From contig CAYJGB010000028.1 in the NCBI GenBank assembly GCA_964369405.1, positions 1 to 24,525 of the forward strand: DNA of 24,525 nt, written 5' to 3'. Source of the DNA: CAYJFG01 sp964369405 (GTDB lineage: Bacteria; Bacillota; Clostridia; Oscillospirales; Acutalibacteraceae). The notes below the pieces were generated by a model. That model saw nothing but the letters and a program-made list of their open reading frames with translations. It was not told the origin of the DNA and made no database searches. Shown in pieces: positions 14,010-21,300 of the stretch (its first letter is position 1; every line of letters starts with the position of its first letter). The position numbers and the translations under genes are program-made.

Positions 14010-16454
14010 TTATTTGTATTTAGGAGTTACACCTGAAATTTCATTTAACTTATCGACGATTCTTTTACTAGCGTTTCCGTCTTCGTAGCAACCTCTTTTT
14101 GCTAAAAATTTATCAATTTTAGCATCATAAGTTGACTCATCAAATGACTTAATTTTTTCTAACAAGCCCTCTACTGTACTAGCTATTGGGAAAGGTGTTT
14201 CTCTTAAGTCATAGTAGAAACCTCTGTCTTTTTCATAATCATCTACTTCTTCTGTTAATAAAAACGCTGGTTTTCTACGTAGTACAAAGTCAAATATCCA
14301 ACTTGAGTAATCTGTTACACCGCTTTCACAAACTAAAAGTAGCTCTTGCATATCTGGATAATCTGACACATTTATAACTTTTCCATACATATCAGAAGTA
14401 ATTTCATTATCGATATTCTTTCTTTTTAATCTAGCATGTAATCTAATTAAAATAATCCATTCTCCACCAAATTTTTCTTCTAGAGATTGTTTTAACCCAC
14501 TAAAATTAAACTCAGCAAGTGGCATTTCTTTTCCATCGCCATGTGTAGGTGCGTAAATAAATAGTTTTTGATTTTTATTTATTCCATATCTGTTACATAT
14601 TTTTTCATGGGCTTTGATATATTCATCAGAATTTTCATCTTTAAACAAAATATCGTTTCTTGCATGTCCATATTCTAAAACAGGTACACCTTTCCAATAG
14701 CTTGTATTAAAAACTTCTGTTTCAAAATCACTGTTAGAAATTAAATAGTCAGTGTTCTTTTCACAGTTAATTCTAATTTCTTCCCATTGATTATTTTTAA
14801 CTATATCACCATCTAATCTTTTTATACCTAGTGAGCCATGCCATGTTTGAATCCATACTTGTTCAGGATTTTTAGTTACACCTCTTCTTTGTAATGTGTT
14901 AGTATTATCAATTACAATTTTAGCAGTAGCTATCTCTTTATAAAATTCTTTTGAGCCAACTTTTACAAACCTAAAAGAAGTCGGAAATGGTGCAAAGTTG
15001 TTTTTAGGCAGAATTGCCCACACAATATCGTAAGGTAAATCTTGTTTTAGTATCTCTTGTGCAATCCCTTTAGGATTACAAGTATATTCTCCTTGAAAAG
15101 TTAAGAAAACAATTTTATTATCTTTAACTCTGGAATTATTTGCTATTTTTTTACTATAGTTAATTAGGTTAACTTGTTTTATCTTTCTTCTAACTAACCA
15201 ATAACAACCTTTAAGTGTTATTTTTTTAGATGGGGTAATTTCTTCAGCTCTATTTTCATTTACTTTCACCATTGATAAAAACTTCGTTAAATATTCTACA
15301 GTTAAGTTTTTTAATTGGTCTCTTATTTCTACATCATATTCTTCTGTAAAACTTCTTTCCATAGCATCAACTATTTTTTTAACATTTAATTTTTTCTCAT
15401 TAAAGAAATTATTAGGTTTTCCTATTATTTGTGAGAAAATTAATGTTTTTTCACTCCAATCGAAAGCTACAACTGGAACATCTAAAGAATAAGATGTAAT
15501 ATCAGCATGAAGTCTTGCACCAAAAATGCCCTTAAAATTAACAATATAACTAAGCATTTTTTCACTTGTTTTAGGACTTACTAATAACTTTTCATTAACA
15601 TTTTTTCCTAAAGCTTTTAATAATAATTTACCTTCTACTTGGTCACTAGTCATTCCGTTAGAGAACAACACCCAATCCCAGCCACGTCTGTCTATCTCTT
15701 CTATCAAATTTAAATAAAAATTACGCAATTGGTCTGGTGTAAGTGTATTACCATAATCAGTAAATATTTTGCCTCTAATTATATTAATACCTACCACTGT
15801 TCGATTTTCATTTCTTTTAATTCTATAACATTCTGGTGTCCATAACGCAGGGTCACCTACTCTGCTGGTCAATGTATTTTTATTTGTAATATATTTATTT
15901 TGAAGTGTATCTACATCATCTCTAGTTGTAACAACTTTAACTACATCTTCATTCAAAACTGCTTTTAATCTATTACATCTTATATCGTCATCATCATATC
16001 CCTCTATGCCACAACCGTTAAACATAACAGGTATATTGTGTTTTTTTGCAATCTTCACTATAAGTTCTACATAATAATTCAAACCTTGTGTTCTGAATTT
16101 TATAAAACCTCCGCCAGCAAAAACTATTGCATCAACATTGCTTAATTTTCTATTAAAATATGAATTTAATCTCAAGTACCATAGTAAATATTCAAAATTA
16201 TATCTGAATTTTGATTTGTTTTTATATGCAAATATTTTACTAGCTACTTTGTTCATTACTCTTGATACACCATATTTAAATCTTTCAAATGAACTAACAC
16301 ATATTTTTGAGTTTCTTGGGCTAACATCTACTTCTACAATATCAACTCTACCCTCAATTTTTTTTATCAAATGCTGAGTAGCTTCACATAATATCTTATC
16401 ACCCATATTTGGTATAGAATATAATCCTACTACAGCAATTCTTTTTTTACTCAT
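14010..16454 (-). CDS. Fusion of polysaccharide pyruvyltransferase-like domain and TagF-like CDP-glycerol glycerophosphotransferase domain
   Basis: 814-residue bifunctional-looking protein. Residues about 1-375 form a polysaccharide pyruvyltransferase (CsaB/WcaK-type) domain: NMGDK near 16-20, AGGGF (113-117) and GARLHADI (312-319). Enzymes of this family add ketal pyruvate from phosphoenolpyruvate to wall glycans. Residues about 440-805 form a TagB/TagF-type polyol-phosphate transferase domain with TWHGSLGIKRL (537-547), YAPTHGDG (634-641), RLH (671-673) and TDYSS (714-718), the His, Arg and Ser/Asp positions typical of teichoic acid polymerases. A basic, amphipathic stretch (about 412-440) links the halves and may bind the membrane. 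No transmembrane segment is evident. AGAGGA precedes the ATG. It follows tagH by 49 bases and is presumably the polymerase of the exported glycan. Confidence 0.88.
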   Translation of the reverse strand: MSKKRIAVVGLYSIPNMGDKILCEATQHLIKKIEGRVDIVEVDVSPRNSKICVSSFERFKYGVSRVMNKVASKIFAYKNKSKFRYNFEYLLWYLRLNSYFNRKLSNVDAIVFAGGGFIKFRTQGLNYYVELIVKIAKKHNIPVMFNGCGIEGYDDDDIRCNRLKAVLNEDVVKVVTTRDDVDTLQNKYITNKNTLTSRVGDPALWTPECYRIKRNENRTVVGINIIRGKIFTDYGNTLTPDQLRNFYLNLIEEIDRRGWDWVLFSNGMTSDQVEGKLLLKALGKNVNEKLLVSPKTSEKMLSYIVNFKGIFGARLHADITSYSLDVPVVAFDWSEKTLIFSQIIGKPNNFFNEKKLNVKKIVDAMERSFTEEYDVEIRDQLKNLTVEYLTKFLSMVKVNENRAEEITPSKKITLKGCYWLVRRKIKQVNLINYSKKIANNSRVKDNKIVFLTFQGEYTCNPKGIAQEILKQDLPYDIVWAILPKNNFAPFPTSFRFVKVGSKEFYKEIATAKIVIDNTNTLQRRGVTKNPEQVWIQTWHGSLGIKRLDGDIVKNNQWEEIRINCEKNTDYLISNSDFETEVFNTSYWKGVPVLEYGHARNDILFKDENSDEYIKAHEKICNRYGINKNQKLFIYAPTHGDGKEMPLAEFNFSGLKQSLEEKFGGEWIILIRLHARLKRKNIDNEITSDMYGKVINVSDYPDMQELLLVCESGVTDYSSWIFDFVLRRKPAFLLTEEVDDYEKDRGFYYDLRETPFPIASTVEGLLEKIKSFDESTYDAKIDKFLAKRGCYEDGNASKRIVDKLNEISGVTPKYK

Positions 16455-16503
16455 TTTAACAATCCTCTCGAGCTATTTTATTAATATTATTGTTCATACT
16501 TAT

Positions 16504-17220
16504 CTAAATGTTCATAAATTCGCTATATGCCGATAAAACATTTTTAGTTTCACCTTGCATTTTAAGCTCTCCTTCATGTATCCATATAACTGACTTACAA
16601 AGTTTTTTTATAGTATCTAAATTATGAGATACTATCATTACAGTTTTTTCTTTGTCTTTTATTAAAGACTCCATCTTAGCATAACTTTTTTTCTTAAAAC
16701 GTGCATCGCCTACACTTAGCACTTCATCTATTAAAATTATATCCGTGTCCATTACTGCCGTAATGGAAAACGCTAATTTCGAGTACATTCCACTTGAGTA
16801 CGTTTTTACTGGCTTATCAATAAATTTTTCTATTTCAGAAAATTCAATTATCTCATTTAATTTTGCTTTTATCTGTTCTTCGCTAAAACCCATTAAAAGC
16901 CCTGATAAAAATATATTTTCTCTACCAGTAAGCTCTTTTTGAAATCCTACTCCGATAGCCAAAAGAGAAATAGACATATCACCAGTATCAATAGTTCCAC
17001 TATTAGCAGAAAAAACACCTGCTAACGCTCTAAGCAAAGTGGATTTACCACTACCATTTTTACCGATAATTCCAACAATTTGACCCTGTTCAACATCAAA
17101 ACTAACTCCTCGAACAGCTTCAAACTTATCTCTCTTATCTCTTTTAAAAATTTCTCTAATCGATTTAGGTTTCATAGTCATATAACTAATACGTAAATCT
17201 CTAACTTTAATTGCTATCAC
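16504..17220 (-). CDS. tagH: ABC transporter ATP-binding protein for teichoic acid/polysaccharide export
   Basis: 238-residue ATPase of the TagH/KpsT/Wzt type that powers export of a finished glycan. All ABC motifs are present: Walker A GKNGSGKST (53-61), Q-loop GFQKELTG (92-99), signature YSSGMYSK (141-148), Walker B IILIDE (161-166) and switch His199. The N-terminal region before Walker A carries the extra SYMTMKPKSIREIFKR segment typical of this subgroup. The C-terminal extension of B. subtilis TagH and of Wzt carbohydrate-binding forms is absent, so chain-end recognition is not built in. Start is GTG with AAAGGTGA inside the end of tagG; only one base separates the two genes, implying tight coupling. 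Confidence 0.93.
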   Translation of the reverse strand: MIAIKVRDLRISYMTMKPKSIREIFKRDKRDKFEAVRGVSFDVEQGQIVGIIGKNGSGKSTLLRALAGVFSANSGTIDTGDMSISLLAIGVGFQKELTGRENIFLSGLLMGFSEEQIKAKLNEIIEFSEIEKFIDKPVKTYSSGMYSKLAFSITAVMDTDIILIDEVLSVGDARFKKKSYAKMESLIKDKEKTVMIVSHNLDTIKKLCKSVIWIHEGELKMQGETKNVLSAYSEFMNI

Positions 17221-17221
17221 T

Positions 17222-18049
17222 TTAAATCACCTTTACATATGTGTTTTCGTGTCTATAAATTAAATTAACTCCAATAATTGATAAAACAATTCCTATTGCA
17301 AACCATATCAATAAATATAAAAAATCTGGATTCTGGCTGTATATTAATACTAATCTTGATTGATCCATTAAAAACGCAATTGGATTAGCTTTTAACATTA
17401 AAAATACTACTAAATCAACCATATCTGGTTGCAAATAATTTGATAAGCTACCAGAAATTCTATCAGGGATTGAATAAAATACACCTGAAGTATAAAAAAA
17501 CAATTTTAGTACAACAGTAATAATATTTTTAAAATCTCCAATAAACACACCTAAGTGCATTAATATTGTGCTTGCTCCAAAACAAATAACAAACAAAGTT
17601 ATAAAAATCGGTATTAAGTAAAACATATAAAAAGTAAACGTAACACCAGAAAATATAGTAAGAATAAATACTAAAACTAATGAAATGCCCATTTTAAATA
17701 GGTGAACTCCCATTTTAGTAAAAATAAAAACAAACTTAGGTACATAAATTCTAGCAATAATACTCTTTCGCTTAACTACTAAATTAACGCTTGCAGTAAT
17801 AACTTTACTAAAAAAGGTCCAAACTGTTAAACCTATAAAAACAAACACAAGCAAATGGTCTTGAGAAGCACCAAAAACGATACTCACAACAAAAGAATAT
17901 ACTAGCATAAAAAGCAACGGGTCTAAAACCCACCACAAACAGCTCAAGTGAGAATTAGAAACTTCTGATTTAAGTTCTGCTTTAGCAGAATATATTGAAT
18001 AGTTTAAATATGATTTAACATCATTAAAAAATCTCATAAAGAGGAACAT
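17222..18049 (-). CDS. tagG: ABC-2 type permease for teichoic acid/polysaccharide export
   Basis: 275-residue integral membrane protein of the ABC-2 family (TagG/KpsM/RfbA-like), the channel partner of the ATPase encoded next. The N-terminal cytoplasmic stretch with LKSEVSNSHLSCLWWVLDP is the usual interface segment, followed by about six hydrophobic segments and the FYTSGVFYSI and ANPIAFLMD motifs near the C terminus. Two starts are possible: ATG 18049, which has AAAGG directly against it, and ATG 18037 (MRFFNDVK), for which AAAGGA is 11 bases upstream; the latter may be the real one. It is the first gene of the wall-polymer operon. Confidence 0.93.
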   Translation of the reverse strand: MFLFMRFFNDVKSYLNYSIYSAKAELKSEVSNSHLSCLWWVLDPLLFMLVYSFVVSIVFGASQDHLLVFVFIGLTVWTFFSKVITASVNLVVKRKSIIARIYVPKFVFIFTKMGVHLFKMGISLVLVFILTIFSGVTFTFYMFYLIPIFITLFVICFGASTILMHLGVFIGDFKNIITVVLKLFFYTSGVFYSIPDRISGSLSNYLQPDMVDLVVFLMLKANPIAFLMDQSRLVLIYSQNPDFLYLLIWFAIGIVLSIIGVNLIYRHENTYVKVI

Positions 18050-18082
18050 CCTTTATTTCCATAAAAATTATCATTTAAGCAT

Positions 18083-18112
18083 ACTATACCACACTATCTT
18101 ATAAATTGTAAC
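18083..18112 (-). promoter_or_regulatory. Candidate promoter of the wall-polymer operon
   Basis: On the minus strand GTTACA (18112-18107) or TTACAA (18111-18106), 18 or 17 bases, then an extended -10 TGG-TATAGT (hexamer 18088-18083). The -10 is good and the -35 poor, the form expected of a promoter that needs an activator. Start would be near 18076, about 27-40 bases before tagG. Confidence 0.5.
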
Positions 18113-18130
18113 ACTTTACCAGTCCATAAA

Positions 18131-18185
18131 TATGAACAAAGTATGAACAAATTGTAAATAAATTATGAACAAACTGTGAACAAAT
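18131..18185 (-). promoter_or_regulatory. Five 11-bp direct repeats resembling a PhoP (Pho) box array upstream of tagG
   Basis: Reading on the minus strand, the hexamers TTCACA, TTCATA, TTTACA, TTCATA and TTCATA occur at + positions 18175, 18164, 18153, 18142 and 18131, each 11 bases apart. Every one fits TTYAYA, and all but the third are preceded by TTTG. The B. subtilis PhoP consensus is TT(A/C/T)A(A/C/T)A repeated with about five-base gaps, so the fit in both sequence and spacing is good. The array sits about 55-110 bases before the predicted tagG start. PhoP controls teichoic acid genes in Bacillus; here such control is inference. Confidence 0.55.
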
Positions 18186-18361
18186 TTATTTTTTACTATA
18201 TATTTGTGATATATTAAACTCTTTACTATGCATTTTAACTAAATCGTGTTTAATATATGTAAAATTAAAATTTACTATAGTTTGCTTAATTTTATCTAAA
18301 TTTATGTATTTATTTGATTTTATTAAGATATATAATTTTACTCTTAATCTTGATATTTTAC

Positions 18362-18390
18362 TTGAAAAAATCACTTATGGGGGCTATACT
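18362..18390 (+). promoter_or_regulatory. Promoter of the fumarase genes
   Basis: TTGAAA (18362-18367), a 17-base spacer and TATACT (18385-18390) give a start near 18397, about 35 bases before the ATG. A run of five G lies in the spacer next to the -10. The stretch 18186-18361 upstream is very AT-rich; a 62-codon minus-strand frame there lacks a ribosome site and is not called. Confidence 0.7.
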
Positions 18391-18431
18391 AATAGATATA
18401 TGTAAAATTTTGAAAGGTGCGTTATTAAAAT

Positions 18432-19292
18432 ATGAATAATCATAACTATAGAGTTATTAATTCTCAATTGATTGTCGAAACTGTAAAACAATTGTTTTTA
18501 GATTGTAATTACTATATTGGGGACGATATATCTAATAAACTTTTTGAATGTACTAAAACAGAGAAATCTGATGTAGGTAAAAATGTTTTAGCACAACTTA
18601 TTGAAAACAATAAAATAGCTAGAGATGAAAATTTACCAATTTGTCAAGATACTGGAATGGCTGTTATTTTTGTAGAGTATGGCGATAAAGTCTGTGTTGA
18701 GGGTATGTCTTTTAAAGATGCCGTTGAAGAAGGTGTTAGACAAGCATACGAAGAAGGGTATTTACGAAAAAGTGTAGTTGATGACCCTGTATTTGATAGA
18801 AAAAACACTAAAGACAATACTCCTGCTGTTATATATACCGATGTGGTAGCTGGAGATAAAATATCATTTTTAGTTGGTGGTAAAGGTTTTGGTAGTGAGA
18901 ATATGTCTGCAATTAAAATGATAACACCATCATCTGGAATTACTGGTGTTAAGGATTTTGTATTAGACACTGTTAGAATTGCCGGCCCTAACCCATGTCC
19001 ACCAATAGTGGTGGGTGTTGGTATTGGGGGAACATTTGAAAAAGCAGCTCAACTAGCAAAAAAGGCAACTCTTAGAAATATTGATACTTTTAATAGCGAC
19101 ATACGTTATAAAGAGCTTGAAGAAGAACTTTTACAAGATATAAATAAAATGGGTATTGGGCCTGCTGGATTAGGTGGAAGCACAACTGCTCTAGGTGTAA
19201 ACATAGAAACATATCCAACACATATAGCAGGTATGCCAGTAGCTGTAAATATATGTTGTCACGCTGCTAGACATAAGAGCACAACAATTTAA
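18432..19292 (+). CDS. fumA: Class I fumarate hydratase, alpha subunit (or L-tartrate dehydratase alpha)
   Basis: Oxygen-sensitive [4Fe-4S] hydro-lyase subunit that interconverts fumarate and malate with the beta subunit. At 286 residues it has the length of the stand-alone alpha subunit rather than of the fused E. coli enzyme. Cluster cysteines are visible at C71 (ICQDTG), C189 (GPNPCPP) and C275/C276 (NICCHAARH), with GGKGFGSENMS (149-159) and GPAGLGGSTTALG (243-255). AAAGGTG is about 12 bases before the ATG, slightly far. Beta follows after 31 bases. The same fold serves L(+)-tartrate dehydratase, which sequence alone does not exclude, but fumarase is the usual role in Clostridia. Confidence 0.92.
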   Translation: MNNHNYRVINSQLIVETVKQLFLDCNYYIGDDISNKLFECTKTEKSDVGKNVLAQLIENNKIARDENLPICQDTGMAVIFVEYGDKVCVEGMSFKDAVEEGVRQAYEEGYLRKSVVDDPVFDRKNTKDNTPAVIYTDVVAGDKISFLVGGKGFGSENMSAIKMITPSSGITGVKDFVLDTVRIAGPNPCPPIVVGVGIGGTFEKAAQLAKKATLRNIDTFNSDIRYKELEEELLQDINKMGIGPAGLGGSTTALGVNIETYPTHIAGMPVAVNICCHAARHKSTTI

Positions 19293-19323
19293 TATGATTA
19301 TCAAATGAAATAGAGGAAAAGTT

Positions 19324-19878
19324 ATGAAAAAAATTACACTTCCATTAAAATATGAAGATATAGTAAATTTAAGAGCCGGAGAAAGTATACTTTTAACGGG
19401 TAAAATGATAACAGGTAGAGATGCAGCCCATAAAAGATTATACGAACTAATCTGCGAAGACAAGCCCCTACCTATAGATATAGTAAATGAAACTATTTAT
19501 TATGTAGGGCCTGCTCCTGCAAAAGAAGGTTATGCAGTTGGACCATGTGGGCCTACATCAAGCTATAGAATGGACAAGTATACACCAGCATTGCTAGATT
19601 TAGGTCTTAAAGGAATAATAGGCAAAGGACAAAGAAACAAAGAAGTAATAAACTCAATAATTAAGAATAAAGCTGTATATTTTGCAGCAATCGGTGGAGC
19701 TGCTGCCTTAATAGCTAAAAGTGTAGTGAGCGAAAAACTACTTTGTTATGAAGATTTAGGGACAGAAGCTATAAGACAATATGAAGTGTGTGATTTTCCA
19801 TGTATAGTAGCTATAGATAGTTTAGGGAATAACGTATATACACAGGGAATTAAAAAATACAATGTTGAAAAACGTTAA
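19324..19878 (+). CDS. fumB: Class I fumarate hydratase, beta subunit
   Basis: 184-residue partner of the alpha subunit, contributing substrate-binding residues. Family motifs are GRDAAH (31-36), GPCGPTSSYRMD (73-84) and GIIGKGQR (97-104), all intact, and the length is normal for the separate beta chain. AGAGGAAAAG precedes the ATG. No other citric-acid-cycle gene is nearby. No clear intrinsic terminator was seen in the 46 bases after the stop before the next promoter. Confidence 0.92.
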   Translation: MKKITLPLKYEDIVNLRAGESILLTGKMITGRDAAHKRLYELICEDKPLPIDIVNETIYYVGPAPAKEGYAVGPCGPTSSYRMDKYTPALLDLGLKGIIGKGQRNKEVINSIIKNKAVYFAAIGGAAALIAKSVVSEKLLCYEDLGTEAIRQYEVCDFPCIVAIDSLGNNVYTQGIKKYNVEKR

Positions 19879-19924
19879 ATACTACAAATATATTCTGTCA
19901 AAACATTCATATATCATAATTTCA

Positions 19925-19953
19925 TTGACAAAAACTCATTAAAATGATATATT
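19925..19953 (+). promoter_or_regulatory. Strong promoter upstream of the AAA+ ATPase gene
   Basis: Perfect TTGACA (19925-19930), 17 bases, and TGA-TATATT (extended -10, hexamer 19948-19953). A nine-base inverted repeat, atatatcat (19909-19917) with atgatatat (19944-19952), brackets the -35 and overlaps the -10, a possible repressor site. Start near 19960 leaves a 75-base leader. Confidence 0.72.
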
Positions 19954-19962
19954 TTAAATAAT

Positions 19963-19999
19963 AAAATTACGATTTAAGGGCTTTAACTAGTAATTTTTT
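19963..19999 (+). promoter_or_regulatory. Hairpin followed by a T-tract in the leader of the AAA+ ATPase gene
   Basis: aaaattac (19963-19970) pairs perfectly with gtaatttt (19990-19997), with a further ttaa/ttaa inner stem around gggct, and the 3' side runs into six T (19994-19999). It begins just after the predicted start of transcription, so it looks like a small leader terminator/attenuator or an RNA 5' stability stem. AT-rich pairs make it weak. Confidence 0.4.
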
Positions 20000-20034
20000 A
20001 TATGTAAATTCAATTTAAAGAAGGATTATTATAA

Positions 20035-21258
20035 ATGAATTCAACTAAAAGATATGCACTATTATTATCTAGTATTTCAATATATAAAAACGTTATAAGT
20101 GATGAGATAATATCTGCTTTTTATAAACTGCTAAATTCTACAACTTCAAGCAATCAAGAATTTATTAACTCTTGGAGTAATTTTTATTCCATGTTAGTTC
20201 AAACAGGATATCAAGATGATTTTTCAGGTTACGTAAATCAAACAATTCTATATGACGAAAATATATTCACATTAGAAGCAACTAAAAACAATGTACAAAA
20301 CTTACCAGAAAGCATACAATCTATAGTAAAAACTGAACTTGATATTTTACTACAAATTTCAAATATTACTCCAGATGACATATTTAATGCTTATTCAAAT
20401 AAAGATGAGTTAGCAGAAATTAGACAGTATTTACCGAACTGGAAAAACAACTCAATTAAGATAGATAGCACACTTTTCATTAGTAAAATTATAAATTTTA
20501 ATAAAGATAACGGTTATGGCATTTTTGCTAAATATATAGCATTTATTTGGAGAGATAAAAATATAACACCTGTTAAATATCCAGACACCGTTAAATTATC
20601 TGACTTTAAAGAGTACGAATACCAACGAAACTTAGTGCTAGAAAATACTGTTTCTTTTTTAAACAATACAAGTGCAAATAACTGCTTATTATATGGTGAT
20701 AAAGGCACTGGTAAATCTTCTACCGTAAAAGCTATACTAAACAAGCACTATAAAAATGGATTAAGAATGATAGAAATACCAAAAGAAAGACTATGTGATT
20801 TTCCAATTATTGTCGATAAAATAGCCAATATCCCTATGAAATTCATTATTTTTATCGATGACTTATCTTTTCAAAAACAAGATGATACTTATGCATCTTT
20901 AAAGGCACTACTAGAAGGAGGACTTGCCTCAAAACCTAACAACACATTGATATATGCAACTTCAAATAGACGTCATTTAGTTAAGGAGAATTTTTCTGAC
21001 AGGCACGGTGATGAACTGCATAGAAATGACACTATACAAGAAAGTTTATCGCTATCAGATAGATTTGGACTAACAGTGAATTTTTCTTCTCCTAATAAAA
21101 CACAGTATCTAAACATTGTAAAATCTCTTGCAATTCAAAAAGAGATTGATAAAGACGAAAAAGAACTTTTTGCTCTTGCTGAAAGATGGGCTTTACAAAA
21201 AGGCGGTCGCTCACCTAGAACAGCAAAGCAATTTATAAATACACTTAAATTTAAGTAA
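20035..21258 (+). CDS. DUF815-like AAA+ ATPase
   Basis: 407-residue cytoplasmic ATPase. The N-terminal 190 residues are helical and family-specific; the AAA+ module follows with Walker A GDKGTGKSS (221-229), Walker B IIFIDD (271-276), sensor 1 YATSNRRH (307-314), arginine finger in LSDRFG (R343) and sensor 2 SPRTAKQF (393-400). The segment RHGDELHRNDTIQESLSLSDRFG is characteristic of DUF815 proteins, common in Firmicutes and of unknown function. Motifs are intact, so it should bind and hydrolyse ATP. AAAGAAGGA precedes the ATG. It has its own promoter; the next gene follows after 42 bases and could be co-transcribed. Confidence 0.87.
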   Translation: MNSTKRYALLLSSISIYKNVISDEIISAFYKLLNSTTSSNQEFINSWSNFYSMLVQTGYQDDFSGYVNQTILYDENIFTLEATKNNVQNLPESIQSIVKTELDILLQISNITPDDIFNAYSNKDELAEIRQYLPNWKNNSIKIDSTLFISKIINFNKDNGYGIFAKYIAFIWRDKNITPVKYPDTVKLSDFKEYEYQRNLVLENTVSFLNNTSANNCLLYGDKGTGKSSTVKAILNKHYKNGLRMIEIPKERLCDFPIIVDKIANIPMKFIIFIDDLSFQKQDDTYASLKALLEGGLASKPNNTLIYATSNRRHLVKENFSDRHGDELHRNDTIQESLSLSDRFGLTVNFSSPNKTQYLNIVKSLAIQKEIDKDEKELFALAERWALQKGGRSPRTAKQFINTLKFK

Positions 21259-21300
21259 ACTATTAAACATTTAAAACATTTTAAAAGGGGTAAATTTTTT

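Noticed and set aside
18131..18185. The 11-bp repeats as a CRISPR array or replication iterons
   Set aside because: Unit and spacer are far too short for CRISPR, and no DnaA boxes or replication genes lie nearby; a regulator-binding array fits better.
18186..18374. 62-codon minus-strand open frame between tagG and fumA
   Set aside because: GTG start without a ribosome site, overlaps the fumarase promoter, low-complexity Ile/Lys/Asn composition expected of AT-rich DNA.
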